Shown here piece by piece: positions 1 through 9,972 of a stretch of 64,000 bases of DNA; the stretch's first letter is position 1, and every line of letters starts with the position of its first letter. The notes below the pieces were generated by a model, which saw nothing but the letters and a program-made list of their open reading frames with translations, searched no databases and was not told the DNA's origin. The position numbers and the translations under genes were made by a program. The stretch spans positions 1 through 64,000 of the forward strand of contig NZ_JAIQDE010000003.1 of the NCBI RefSeq assembly GCF_020037015.1, read 5' to 3'. The stretch is from Corallococcus sp. AS-1-6 (GTDB taxonomy: Bacteria > Myxococcota > Myxococcia > Myxococcales > Myxococcaceae).

Positions 1-1
1 C

Positions 2-61
2 CAGCAGCGCCGAGAGCGCGAACGACGGAAGCGTGAGGCTTCTCTCGGGAGCGGCGGCTAA
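2..61 (+). CDS. Possible 3' end of an upstream gene
   Basis: An open frame enters from the left edge and ends at a TAA at 59-61, giving a short Arg/Glu-rich tail that closes with Gly-Ser-Gly-Gly. It lies 33 bases before the next start codon on the same strand, a spacing usual for an operon. Too little is visible to name it, and an open frame of this size could arise by chance. Confidence 0.3.
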   Translation, partial: QQRRERERRKREASLGSGG

Positions 62-94
62 ACCGGAAGCGGATGCCGCGTACCCCGGAGCCTG

Positions 95-1474
95 GTGGCG
101 ACCGGGATGGGGGGGCTCGTCTGGCTCATGCCATTGGTCGTGGCGGCAGCCGAGGATGCCAGTCCAAAGCGGAGCACCGCCTATCTGTTGCCTGTGTCAA
201 TCAAGGCGACTTCCAGCGGCGACAGCATGTTCAAGGTGGGGGCGGGCACAATCTGGGCGGCCACTGAACAAGTCGATATGTCCGTGACGGGGACCTATGA
301 AGTCAGCACCACGAATGGGATTGCCACCTTCTGGGGCGCTGGCTCTGGCGAATCCGGCGATTCCCTGCCGTGGACCCTGGGCGTGACCGCGGCGGCCAGT
401 GGCATCAGCGATGCTGACGAGTTCATTGGCCCTGGCGACGAGCACCCGATTACGAGGGCCAAGGACAGCGCCTATGCCCACTGCAAGCAGATGTGCGGGG
501 TGTCCAGCACGCCGGATGTGAAGACGTTCTGCGAGAGCAGGATGACGTACCTCAAGGACCGGGCAGGCCAGGCGCTCTTCAGCGTGCCACCCGAGGCGTT
601 CTGTGGGGGGCAGCAGGAGATGGCTCGGGCAGCGGAACAGGAGCCGGACCTGGGGGTGAGCATCGAGAAGAAGCTGGAGGCCGCGAAGGCATGCGATGCG
701 CGGTGCGCCGATTATGGCCGTGAGGGGTGCACGCTCCCTGGCTGGCCCCTTGAGGATCCGGTGGGTTTTCCTACGGAGAACCTGTGTGCGGCCGGCAATC
801 GCATGTACCTGGAGGCCGAGAGTCCCTTCGTCCGACGGTTTCCGCCCTGGAACGCCCGGCTGGGCATGAAGGTCGGGAGGGCCTCGTTCAAATACCGGGA
901 GGCCCGCTCGCAGGGGGCGGGTGTCCTGCTCGAGCAGTCCAAGACGCCAGTCATCGGGAAGGCTGGCGCCGCCTTCTCGAGCATTCTTGCTCGCGGGCCG
1001 GTCTCCTTGACGCTGGAGGGGCTCGCCAACTACCGCTCGGAGTGGACGGCATCGAAGGAGAAGGTGAGCTGGTGCCGGCCCGAGGGCGATGTTCCCCTGG
1101 ACGACGACCCCTCCACGACGGTGCCGAGCGAGGTGTGCAATGAAGCGGTCTTCAAGGGACCCGCTCATTCAAACGGAGTCCAGCTCGCGGCCTTTATCGG
1201 CGGGGTCGATGAAGCCCGCGGGAACTGGCGACTGAGCGCCGGACCGGATCTGCTGATTGGGACTGGCGAGGAGCGGTTCCTTGGGCTGTTCAGGATCAAT
1301 GCCTACCTCTCGGTCGCGACGGCCTCGTCCGAGAACTACAAGGGCTTGATCCGGATCAGTCCCGCCATCGGGGTCCGGTCGCTGAAGGGGAAGGATGGTG
1401 AATTCGTGGCCTTCCTGGAGCTGGCGATCCTGGGACAGCGATTGCTGTTCTCGGACGAGTTCGATTCGCTCTGA
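95..1474 (+). CDS. Secreted or outer-membrane protein of unknown function
   Basis: The 459-residue product begins with a short hydrophobic segment ending in Ala-Ala-Ala-Glu, which looks like a Sec signal peptide. The start is GTG at 95 with GGAG four bases upstream; an in-frame ATG at 107 would still keep the signal. The middle part (about residues 125-250) is cysteine-rich, with paired Cys such as CKQMC and CDARC, suggesting disulfides outside the cytoplasm. The C-terminal 200 residues alternate hydrophobic and polar residues in strand-like stretches, as in an outer-membrane barrel or beta sandwich. I do not recognise the family. The gene converges on the aib operon and shares a hairpin with it. 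Exported location is a reasonable inference; the function is unknown. Confidence 0.7.
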   Translation: MATGMGGLVWLMPLVVAAAEDASPKRSTAYLLPVSIKATSSGDSMFKVGAGTIWAATEQVDMSVTGTYEVSTTNGIATFWGAGSGESGDSLPWTLGVTAAASGISDADEFIGPGDEHPITRAKDSAYAHCKQMCGVSSTPDVKTFCESRMTYLKDRAGQALFSVPPEAFCGGQQEMARAAEQEPDLGVSIEKKLEAAKACDARCADYGREGCTLPGWPLEDPVGFPTENLCAAGNRMYLEAESPFVRRFPPWNARLGMKVGRASFKYREARSQGAGVLLEQSKTPVIGKAGAAFSSILARGPVSLTLEGLANYRSEWTASKEKVSWCRPEGDVPLDDDPSTTVPSEVCNEAVFKGPAHSNGVQLAAFIGGVDEARGNWRLSAGPDLLIGTGEERFLGLFRINAYLSVATASSENYKGLIRISPAIGVRSLKGKDGEFVAFLELAILGQRLLFSDEFDSL

Positions 1475-1488
1475 CCCTGCGAACGCGA

Positions 1489-1525
1489 ACGGGCGATGCA
1501 CGCTCTTGAAGCGCGCATCGCCCGT
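1489..1525. terminator. Hairpin between convergent genes
   Basis: Perfect 11-bp arms (1489-1499, ACGGGCGATGC, and 1515-1525, its reverse complement) enclose a 15-base loop in which CGCT and AGCG can also pair. It sits between the stop of the secreted-protein gene and the stop of mvaS, so it can serve both strands. There is no U-tract, which is common in very GC-rich genomes. Confidence 0.6.
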
Positions 1526-1551
1526 AGGGACTGCCTGGAAGCCGTGGAGCC

Positions 1552-2802
1552 CTACGCCCCCGCGTACTTGCGGCGGAACTCGTGGATCTCCGCCAGCCGG
1601 AACGTGCCCGGCTCCGGGGCAATCGCCTCCGGCGCGTCGTAGGGCAGGTTCATCAGGCGCTCGTACTCCTCCACCGACACGCGCTCGCGCTTGGCCAGCA
1701 CCGTGTCCAGGTCCGCGCGGGCCATGCGCTCCGCGGCCTTCTCACCCACGACGCCGGAGTAGAACTCCGCGCAGGAGCCGCTGCCGTAGGACAAGAGGCC
1801 GATGCGCTGGCCCGCCAGCGCCGCGCCCTCCGCGTGCAACTGGCCCGCGAGCGCCAGGTACAGCGACGCCGTGTAGACGTTGCCCACCCGCGCGTTCAGC
1901 CCCAGCGACTTCGCCACCTGCGCGTCGTAGCTGGCCTGCGACTTCGCCGCCTCGTCGCGCGCCTCGGGCGTGGCCGGCCCGTTGCCCGAGTCCTCCAGGT
2001 CGCACAGCCGCACCTGCGCGTGCGCCTTGCGCGCCATCTTGCAGAAGGGCACGTGGTAGAGGATGCGCGCCAACTGCTCGCTGGGCAGCTTCGAGTCCCA
2101 GCGCACCAGCCCCTGCTCCATGGCGCGCTCGCGCCAGCCCCGGTACGCGCCGGCCATGGCGTCCAGGTAGCAGGTGATGGAGTAGTGCCCGTCCACCAGC
2201 GCCTCGCGCCGGCCCACTGGCCGCCAGAAGTCGTACACGTCCGCGGTGCTCACGCCGTTGAGCCCCACGTCCACCGCCAAGAGGTCCGGCGTCTCCGACA
2301 CCAGCAGCGCCACCGCGCCGCCGCCCTGCGTGGGCTCGCCCGCCGTCTTCAGGCCGTAGCGCGCGATGTCCGTGCACACCACCAGCGCGGAGCGGCCCGC
2401 CGCCGCGCCGGAGGCGATCCACTCCACCGCCGCCATCAGGCCCGCCGTGCCGCCGTAGCACGCGTGCTGCGAGTCGAACGTGCGCATGCCGCGCGGAAGC
2501 TTCAGCAACCCGTGCACGTGCGACGCGATGGGCTTGGAGTGGTCCACGCCCGTCTCCGTGCCCACCACCAGCATGCCCAGCTTGGAGGTGTCCACGCCCT
2601 GCTGCTGGATGAGGCGCGCGGCCGCCGTGGCCGCCAGCGACACGGAGTCCTCACCGGGGTCGTTGACCGCCATCTCCTTCGCGCCCAGGCCCGCGGTGAA
2701 CTTCGCCGGGTCCACGCCGCGCGCCCTCGCCAGGTCCTCGATGTCCACGTACCGCCGGGGGACCGCCACCGCCAGCGCTTCGATTCCAACCCGCTTCTTC
2801 AT
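1552..2802 (-). CDS. mvaS: Hydroxymethylglutaryl-CoA synthase, aib operon copy
   Basis: This 416-residue thiolase-fold enzyme condenses acetyl-CoA with acetoacetyl-CoA to give HMG-CoA in the cytoplasm. The family landmarks are present: catalytic Glu83 in GTETGVDHSKP, nucleophile Cys115 in HACYGGTAG, and His250 in YHVPFCKM, in the usual order and spacing. Length is normal for a bacterial HMG-CoA synthase. It is the last gene of a five-gene run in the order known from Myxococcus xanthus, where MvaS feeds the alternative isovaleryl-CoA route and can replace leucine breakdown as source of iso-branched starter. The gap to aibC is 41 bases. Regulation is expected through AibR upstream. I am confident in the family and in the pathway assignment, which rests on gene order. 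Confidence 0.95.
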   Translation of the reverse strand: MKKRVGIEALAVAVPRRYVDIEDLARARGVDPAKFTAGLGAKEMAVNDPGEDSVSLAATAAARLIQQQGVDTSKLGMLVVGTETGVDHSKPIASHVHGLLKLPRGMRTFDSQHACYGGTAGLMAAVEWIASGAAAGRSALVVCTDIARYGLKTAGEPTQGGGAVALLVSETPDLLAVDVGLNGVSTADVYDFWRPVGRREALVDGHYSITCYLDAMAGAYRGWRERAMEQGLVRWDSKLPSEQLARILYHVPFCKMARKAHAQVRLCDLEDSGNGPATPEARDEAAKSQASYDAQVAKSLGLNARVGNVYTASLYLALAGQLHAEGAALAGQRIGLLSYGSGSCAEFYSGVVGEKAAERMARADLDTVLAKRERVSVEEYERLMNLPYDAPEAIAPEPGTFRLAEIHEFRRKYAGA

Positions 2803-2843
2803 GGGGAACTCCTCAAGTCAAAAGGTCGCGAATCCAGTGGGCC

Positions 2844-3881
2844 TCACGCCGCGGGCGGCACCAGCACCAGCCGGCCCGCCACTTCCCGGTTCTCCAGGCG
2901 GAAGTGCGCGCGGCCCGCGTCCGCCAGCGCCACCTCTTCCGACACGAAGGGGCGGATGAGGCCCCGGGCCGTCAGCCGCAGCGACTCGTCCAGCTCCTCG
3001 CGTGTCGTCGCGTACGCGCCCAGGATCTCCAGCTCCTTCACGATGACCAGGCCCGGGTTGAGGTTCACCACCCCCGACTCCAGGTTGCCCACCACCACCA
3101 CGCGCCCACCGGGCGCCATGGCCTTGAGCGTCTGATCAAACGTGGCGCTGCCGACGATCTCCACCGCCACGTCCACACCCTGGCCCTGCGTGCGCTTGCG
3201 CGCCTCCGAACCGAAGTCCAGGCCGCGCGACACGATCACCTCGTCCGCGCCCGCCTCCTTGAGGGCCGCCACCTTCGCCTCGCCGGAGGTGATGGCGATG
3301 ACGCGCGCCCCGTCCACCTTGGCCAACTGCACGGCGGCCAGGCCCACGCCGCCGCTGGCGCCGGTGATGAGGACCGTCTCACCGGCCTTCACCTTGGCCC
3401 GCGTGCGCAGCGTGTGCACGGCGGTGCCCAGCGTGCAGCACACCGTGGCGGCCACCGCCCAGGGCAGGTCGGACGGCACGCGGCCCAGGCCCCGCACCGG
3501 GGCCACCATGAACTGCGCGTAGCCGCCCTGGAGCTCCTCGCCGAAGAAGCGGTTGTCCGTCTTGCACAGGCTGTTGCGGCCGGAGAGGCACAGCGCGCAC
3601 TCGCCGCAGGACATGCGCTGCAGCGTCGCCGCGCGGTCGCCCACCTTCCAGCCCACCGTGTCCGGGCCCACCTCCACCACCTCGCCCGCGGCCTCGTGGC
3701 CCAGGATGGCGGGCACGTGCGTGCGGGGCAGGTTGCCGCGGCGGTTGATGACGTCGTGGTAGCAGACGCCGCACGCGTGGACCTTCAGCAGCACCTCGCC
3801 CTTGCCCGGCCGGGGGACCGGCACGGTCTCCAGGCGCAGGTTCTCTGCACTGCCGAACTGGCGAAGAACGACGGCTTCCAT
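2844..3881 (-). CDS. aibC: Zinc-type medium-chain reductase AibC
   Basis: The 345-residue protein is a medium-chain dehydrogenase/reductase. N-terminal GroES-like part: catalytic zinc ligands Cys37 (with Cys40) in ACGVC and His62-Glu63 in GHEAAGEV; structural zinc lobe with Cys92, Cys95, Cys98 and Cys106. The Rossmann part carries a GASGGVGLAAVQLAK nucleotide loop near residue 165. In M. xanthus, AibC reduces 3,3-dimethylacrylyl-CoA to isovaleryl-CoA, the last step of the pathway; I transfer that role from the operon context. It lies 48 bases after aibB and 41 before mvaS. By sequence alone it could be any zinc alcohol dehydrogenase or crotonyl-CoA reductase-like enzyme. Confidence 0.92.
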   Translation of the reverse strand: MEAVVLRQFGSAENLRLETVPVPRPGKGEVLLKVHACGVCYHDVINRRGNLPRTHVPAILGHEAAGEVVEVGPDTVGWKVGDRAATLQRMSCGECALCLSGRNSLCKTDNRFFGEELQGGYAQFMVAPVRGLGRVPSDLPWAVAATVCCTLGTAVHTLRTRAKVKAGETVLITGASGGVGLAAVQLAKVDGARVIAITSGEAKVAALKEAGADEVIVSRGLDFGSEARKRTQGQGVDVAVEIVGSATFDQTLKAMAPGGRVVVVGNLESGVVNLNPGLVIVKELEILGAYATTREELDESLRLTARGLIRPFVSEEVALADAGRAHFRLENREVAGRLVLVPPAA

Positions 3882-3929
3882 GCGGTGCCTCTTTTCCGTG
3901 TGGCTTTGAAGGTGGGGGAGCAGTGCTTT

Positions 3930-4676
3930 TCAGCCGCCGACGAGCGCGTCGCGCAGGTTGCGGGGGTCCAGCGCGCGGATGGCCGACACCGTGCGCGCGT
4001 CCGGAAGCGGGGTGACGGGCAGGGCGTCCGGCACCGCGAACTCGAAGCCGGTCCGCTCGGCGATGCCGTCCACCGTGGCCCAGGGGTGACGCGACAACAG
4101 CCTCGCCCCACGAGGGCTGCCCAGCTCATACGTGCCCAGGTCGGAGATGAGCCGCACCGGACGGCTGGGGTCGCGCGTGGTGGCCACCTGGACCTGGGGG
4201 ACGAGGTTGCGCCGCGACTGCCGGGGCACCAGCAGCACCGGGTTCTTCACCCACTGACGCAAGGTCGCCGCGCCCGCCACGCCGGGGAACTTGGTGCGCG
4301 GCTTGTCCAGGCTGCCGGACGCCGTCATGTTGGTGCGGCCCGCCGGATCCACCTCCGCCGCGCCGAAGAAGACCGTGTCCACCCGGCCCCGCCGCGCGTG
4401 GTCGAACAGGTCCGCGATGCTCACCTCCGCGGAGCGCCCGTCCAGGTAGCGCAGGTCCTCGGACGACGGGTACAGCTCCGGCAGCGCCGGATCCAACGAG
4501 CCGACACACGCCAGGTACGTCAGCCCCGGCGCGTGCGTGGCCCGGGCCACCGCGATGGCCAGGATGACCAGCGGCGACGCCACGCCCGTGGCCACCACCG
4601 AGCCGTCCTCGATCTCCCGCGCCAGCAGCGACACCACCGTCTCCGCGGGCGTCGCGTCCACCGTCGTCGTCGTCAT
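3930..4676 (-). CDS. aibB: 3-methylglutaconyl-CoA decarboxylase subunit AibB
   Basis: This 248-residue protein has the fold signature of a class I CoA-transferase beta subunit. Classical transferases carry the catalytic Glu in an SENG-type motif; here the corresponding stretch reads YLACVGSLDP with Cys57 in its place. That agrees with published work on M. xanthus AibA/AibB, where the pair no longer transfers CoA but decarboxylates 3-methylglutaconyl-CoA to 3,3-dimethylacrylyl-CoA, using an active-site cysteine of AibB. The ATG overlaps the aibA stop by four bases (ATGA), so the two subunits are translationally coupled, as expected for a heteromer. Cytoplasmic. The assignment rests on gene order plus the missing Glu. 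Confidence 0.93.
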   Translation of the reverse strand: MTTTTVDATPAETVVSLLAREIEDGSVVATGVASPLVILAIAVARATHAPGLTYLACVGSLDPALPELYPSSEDLRYLDGRSAEVSIADLFDHARRGRVDTVFFGAAEVDPAGRTNMTASGSLDKPRTKFPGVAGAATLRQWVKNPVLLVPRQSRRNLVPQVQVATTRDPSRPVRLISDLGTYELGSPRGARLLSRHPWATVDGIAERTGFEFAVPDALPVTPLPDARTVSAIRALDPRNLRDALVGG

Positions 4677-5473
4677 GCCGCGCTCCGCGTCGCGCGCAGC
4701 GACATGAGGAAGCCCTTCGCGTCGCCCGCGTCCGCCGCGGCCAGGTAGGCCGCGAGCATCGCGTCGTCATGCGGGTACTGGCCCAGGCAGCCCGTGGGCA
4801 GCGCGCCGCCGGGGGCGAGCACCACGCGCTCCACCTGGAAGGCGGGAATGGTGACGCGCGACAGCCTGGGCACGCGCTCCTCCACCGTGGCGATGATCCG
4901 CTTCGCCGCGCCCGCGACGAGCAGGTCCGTGGTGGGGTCTTCAATCAGCAGGTTGCCCTTGTCGTCCGCGGCCCGGGCGTGGATGAGCGCCACGTCCGGG
5001 TAGTACGCGGGCTCCACCGGCACGCGGCGGCCGGTGAACGGGTCCTCCACCGTGCGCGGCGCGTCCACCTCCGCCAGCTCCGACACGTCCGCGTCCGGCG
5101 CGGGGATGAACGGCAGCCCCATGGACGCCGCGCGCAGCCGCTGCACCACGCGGTAGCCGTCGTGCTCGCGCCACTCAATCTCGCCCGCCTCGATGGCCCG
5201 CTTGAGGCAGGGCAGGGGACGCACGCGGTTCTCCAGCACCAGCGCGCCGAAGGGCAGCTCCACGCGCTTCAAGCACCCGCCCGCGACCAGGAACTCCGCC
5301 GGCAGCGGGTTGGGCAGGGAGATGAGCTGCAGGCCGCGCTTCTCCTGGGCCACCAGCTCCAGCACCAGCGCCATGGGCGCGCGGCCCAGCATGAACCCCC
5401 CGGCCGCGAGCGACGCGCCGTCCGGGATGGAGGCCACCGCCTCCGGCAGGGAACTCCAACGGGCGCGGTTCAC
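4673..5473 (-). CDS. aibA: 3-methylglutaconyl-CoA decarboxylase subunit AibA
   Basis: The 266-residue product resembles the alpha subunit of class I CoA-transferases: an N-terminal IPDGASLAAGGFML segment like the glycine-rich CoA-binding loop of that family, then a GLQLISLPNPLPAEFLVAGG stretch. With AibB it forms the heteromeric decarboxylase of the alternative isovaleryl-CoA pathway. Its start overlaps the stop of aibR by four bases and its stop overlaps the start of aibB by four bases, a layout that keeps regulator and both subunits on one message. No signal peptide or membrane segment. The alternative, a true CoA-transferase subunit, is disfavoured by the Cys-for-Glu change in the partner. 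Confidence 0.92.
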   Translation of the reverse strand: MNRARWSSLPEAVASIPDGASLAAGGFMLGRAPMALVLELVAQEKRGLQLISLPNPLPAEFLVAGGCLKRVELPFGALVLENRVRPLPCLKRAIEAGEIEWREHDGYRVVQRLRAASMGLPFIPAPDADVSELAEVDAPRTVEDPFTGRRVPVEPAYYPDVALIHARAADDKGNLLIEDPTTDLLVAGAAKRIIATVEERVPRLSRVTIPAFQVERVVLAPGGALPTGCLGQYPHDDAMLAAYLAAADAGDAKGFLMSLRATRSAA

Positions 5474-6165
5474 TGGGGCTCTCCTCCAGGACCGGAGCTG
5501 GAAGCGGCGCGCGGCACCATGCGCAGCGCGGGCGCGTCTTCACCGGAAGGGGCCGGGGCGCTCACGGCCGCCGCTCCGGAGGGAAAGAGCAGCTCCACCA
5601 TGCCGTCGGCGATCTGCTCCTCGGTGAGGCGCCCGTCCGGCTTGAACCACTTGTAGACCCAGAGGATCATCCCCAGGAACGAGAACGCCGCCACCGTGGG
5701 GTCCACCACGCCGCGCAGGCGGCCCAGGCGGTTGGCCTCCGCGAAGGCGTCCTCCAGGAAGCGCACGTAGCGCTTCTTGCGCCGGTCGATGTACTCGCGC
5801 GCTTCACCGGTGAGCGTGGCGTGCTCGTGGAGGATGATGATGACTTCCTTGCTGCGGCCGCTCGTCACCAGGTGGATGTTCTGCCGCATGCACTGGCGCA
5901 GCCGCTCCACCGGATCCGCCACGTCCTGGACGGGCGCGAGGACCTGCTCCTCGAACACGTCCATGCCGTAGTTCATGATGGCGAAGAGCAACTGCTCCTT
6001 GTTCTGGATGTGGTGGTAGAGCCCCGCCTTGGTCATCCGGCACGCGGCGGCGATCTCCTGCATCGACGTGCCCTCGTAGCCGCGCTCGCAGATGAGCCGC
6101 GCCGCCGTCTCCAGGATGGCCCGGTACCGCTCGCCCTCGTCCGGTTTGCGCCCCGTGGGTGTCAT
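5470..6165 (-). CDS. aibR: TetR-family repressor AibR
   Basis: The 231-residue protein has an N-terminal TetR helix-turn-helix (residues about 15-60, with TSMQEIAAACRMTKAGLYHH) and an all-helical ligand domain. The last 30 residues are Ala/Pro/Ser-rich and probably disordered. In M. xanthus, AibR represses the aib operon and releases DNA upon binding isovaleryl-CoA, giving feedback control. Here it is the first gene of the operon, and two near-perfect palindromes 46 and 70 bases upstream of its ATG fit a TetR operator. The start codon is ATG at 6165. Autoregulation follows from the layout. Confidence is high for the family and good for the AibR identity. Confidence 0.93.
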   Translation of the reverse strand: MTPTGRKPDEGERYRAILETAARLICERGYEGTSMQEIAAACRMTKAGLYHHIQNKEQLLFAIMNYGMDVFEEQVLAPVQDVADPVERLRQCMRQNIHLVTSGRSKEVIIILHEHATLTGEAREYIDRRKKRYVRFLEDAFAEANRLGRLRGVVDPTVAAFSFLGMILWVYKWFKPDGRLTEEQIADGMVELLFPSGAAAVSAPAPSGEDAPALRMVPRAASSSGPGGEPQ

Positions 6166-6211
6166 GCGTGCCTTCCCTTGCCGGCCTGCCTGCCGCTGCC
6201 GGGTTAAGTCG

Positions 6212-6229
6212 ACCTACCGACCGGTAGGT
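6212..6229. promoter_or_regulatory. AibR-type operator, copy 1
   Basis: ACCTACCGACCGGTAGGT has two 8-bp arms around a central AC; adding G and C at the ends extends the arms to 9 bp (6211-6230). It repeats exactly at 6236-6253, 24 bases away, so the two copies lie roughly on one DNA face. It sits between the candidate promoter and aibR. Confidence 0.85.
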
Positions 6230-6235
6230 CACTCC

Positions 6236-6253
6236 ACCTACCGACCGGTAGGT
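6236..6253. promoter_or_regulatory. AibR-type operator, copy 2
   Basis: This is the identical 18-base copy of the operator at 6212-6229. It overlaps the proposed -10 box of the aib promoter by four bases, so bound repressor would block RNA polymerase. Confidence 0.85.
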
Positions 6254-6278
6254 AGCACTCGGCGACGCGGTTCGTCAA
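6250..6278 (-). promoter_or_regulatory. Candidate sigma70-type promoter of the aib operon
   Basis: On the minus strand, TTGACG (6273-6278) lies 17 bases from CTACCT (6250-6255). The -35 box is good and the -10 box is weak. The -10 overlaps operator copy 2, which supports the pairing. Read from sequence only. Confidence 0.45.
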
Positions 6279-6364
6279 CGGGCAAGTACCGGAGGGCAGG
6301 TGGGATAAAAGCTATTGGAAACAAGGACTTGGACCCACCCAACGGGTTAGGTTGCGGGTCACCC

Positions 6365-8474
6365 ATGCGGTCCACGCTCCTGCCCATCCTCCTCTTGTGC
6401 GCCGCGCTGGCGAGCGTGGGGGTGGGGGTCTGGACGCTCGTGAAGCGCAGCCGGACGGCGCTGGTGGAGCAGTTCGCGGGGGACCGGCAGAAGCAGTTGG
6501 ACGAGGCGGTGGGCGGCGTCACGGACTCGCTGGAGGAGGTGGGCAAGAACCTGCGCTTCGCCGGGGAGCTGATGTCCCAGCCGGGGAGCCTGGCGGAGCA
6601 CCGGCGGGAGCTGCGCGCGCTGCTGGAGGCGGTGGGCCAGTACAAGGCCATCGCGGCATACGACGGCGACGGCGCGGAGCGGCTCCTGCTGTTGGACCGC
6701 AAGCCGGACCCGCAGTTGTCGCGTGAAGGGCTGGTGGCGGAGATGGCCGGCACGGCGCGCCGCGCGCTCCTGCGTCCGCCGGGGGACCTCACCACGTCGC
6801 CCATCCTGGACGCGGCCAACGGCGGCTGGCTGCGCATCCTGGCCACCGCGCTGCCCGCGACGGACGGCAAGCCCGAGGGCGCGGTGGCGGTGCTGGTGGA
6901 CACGGAGACGTTCTTCGCGCCGCTGCGCATCGTCACCTCGGACCTGGAGGCGCGGATGCTGCTCGTGGGCACGCACGGCCAGCCCACGCCCGCGAGCGAC
7001 CCGGCCCTGGCGGAGTGGTTCGCCCGCGTGGGCCAGAAGGACGCCGGGGTGCCGGGCTTCGCGTTCCTGGTGTCCCGGCTGAAGGCCGGCGCGCGCGGCA
7101 TGCTGCCCCTGTCCGAGCAGGAGGCGGAGCGGCTGGGGCTGGGGCGCGCGGAGGTGGTGGCCGTCTACACGCCCATCCGCATGCGCGGCGGCAGCCACTG
7201 GGCGGTGGCGACGCTGGTGTCCACCGCGGCGCTGCGCTCGCACGAGCAGTCGCTGGTGGTGCGGCTGTTGGGCGCGGGCGCGCTGGTGGCGTTCTTCCTG
7301 GTGACCTTCGCGGTGTACGTGGTGCTGGCGCGGCGCAGGGCGGTGGCGCTGACGGAGAGCCGCCGGCACGCGGCCCAGCTCGCCGCGCTCCATGACCGGA
7401 CGCGGAAGATCTTGGACCACCTGCCCACGGGCGTCCTCGCGCTGACGGAGGACGGGCGGATCAGCGCCGTCAACCAGGCCCTGCGCTCGCGCGTGCCCGG
7501 CAACGTGACGGGCGCGCCGCTGGCGTCCGCGTTCCCCGGGGCGCCCGCGCCGGTGGTGGAGCGGCTCTCCGCGCTGGTGGCGTCCGCGCGCAAGGAGGAC
7601 CGGCCGCTGAGCCTGCTGGGCGAACCGCTGGCGCTCTTCGGCGACGAGGGCACGTACAACCTGCACGCGGTGCCGCTGACCGCGGAGGACCCGAAGGAGG
7701 AGACGCGCGCGCTCCTGGTGGTGGAGGACCTGAGCGACGTGCGCGCGCTGGAGACGCAGTTGCTGCGCGCGGAGAAGCTGGCCACGGTGGGCGTGCTGGC
7801 GGCGGGCATCGCGCATGAGATCGGCACGCCGCTGGGCGTGGTGCGCGGCCGGGCGGAGTACGTGCAAAGCAAGCTGGGCGCCTCGCACCCCCAGGGGCCG
7901 GGGCTGGGCGTCATCGTCGAGCAGATCGACCGGGTGAGCCGCACGCTGCGCCAGTTGCTGGACTTCTCGCGCCTGCAGCCGGCGATGGTGCGGCCGGTGT
8001 CGCTGGGGCCGCTCGCCCGGAGCGTGCATGAGCTGTTGCGGGTGGAGGCGGAGCGGCGGCGGGTGAGCTTGAGCGTGGACGTGCCGGAGTCCGTGCCCGC
8101 GCTGGCGGCGGACGCGGATCAGCTCCAGCAGGTGCTGCTCAACCTCACGCTCAACGCGTGCGACGCGTGCAGCGAGGGCGGCGCGGTGGAGGTCTCGGCC
8201 TCCGCGCTGGCGGGCCCGGAGGAGGGCACGTGGGGCCTGGTCGCGCTCACCGTGCGCGACGACGGGTGCGGGATCCCGAAGGAGCGCCTCAACCAGGTGT
8301 TCGACCCGTTCTTCACGACGAAGAAGCGCGGGCAGGGCACGGGGCTGGGGCTGACGATGGTGGCCCACGTCGTGCGCAACCACGGCGGACGGGTGGAGCT
8401 GGAGAGCACGCCGGGGCAGGGCACCCGCGTCACCGTGCTGTGGCCGGTGGCCCGCGCCGTCCCAGAGGAACGAA

Positions 8475-8497
<23 letters not shown>
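6365..8497 (+). CDS. Membrane sensor histidine kinase with PAS domain
   Basis: The 710-residue protein has a membrane segment at about residues 4-20, a sensor region of roughly 280 residues, a second membrane segment (LLGAGALVAFFLVTFAVYVV) near residue 305, and a PAS-like domain starting at ILDHLPTGVLALTEDG. The transmitter domain follows: H-box His484 in GIAHEIGTPL, N-box LNLTLNACDAC, G1 box DDGCGIP, and FFTTKKRGQGTGLGL. The ATG at 6365 was chosen because it starts the first membrane helix; the frame is open further upstream but runs through the aib operator region. The gene overlaps the following response regulator by 23 bases, so the two form a pair. The large loop between the helices suggests sensing outside the cytoplasmic membrane. 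Ligand unknown. Confidence 0.93.
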
Positions 8498-9845
<1,348 letters not shown>

Positions 9846-9863
9846 GCGCGTCACGCCAGGGGG

Positions 9864-9901
9864 CGTGGCAATGCGCCACGGGGGGATGGCGGATTGCCAC
9901 G
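9864..9901. promoter_or_regulatory. Inverted repeat, possible enhancer site or terminator
   Basis: Two 15-bp arms (9864-9878 and 9887-9901) match except for one G-G pair, around an 8-base spacer CGGGGGGA. It begins 19 bases after the activator stop and ends 42 bases before the -24 box. Both an upstream activator sequence for the EBP and a terminator for the operon fit this position. Confidence 0.6.
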
Positions 9902-9943
9902 GTCCACGGGTGATCACTCGGTGGCCCCGGGGGACGGTGGTTC

Positions 9944-9959
9944 CGGCATGTCGCTTGCT
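9944..9959 (+). promoter_or_regulatory. Sigma54 (-24/-12) promoter
   Basis: CGGCATGTCGCTTGCT carries the invariant GG and GC with exact spacing and TTGC at -12; only two of the strongly conserved bases differ from TGGCAC-N5-TTGCW. Transcription would begin near 9970, just before the GTG at 9973, so the message would be nearly leaderless. Confidence 0.7.
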
Positions 9960-9972
9960 GTGACGTGGGGCC

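Noticed and set aside
3930-5473. aibA and aibB as an ordinary acyl-CoA:acetate CoA-transferase.
   Set aside because: The catalytic Glu is replaced by Cys and the surrounding genes match the aib operon.
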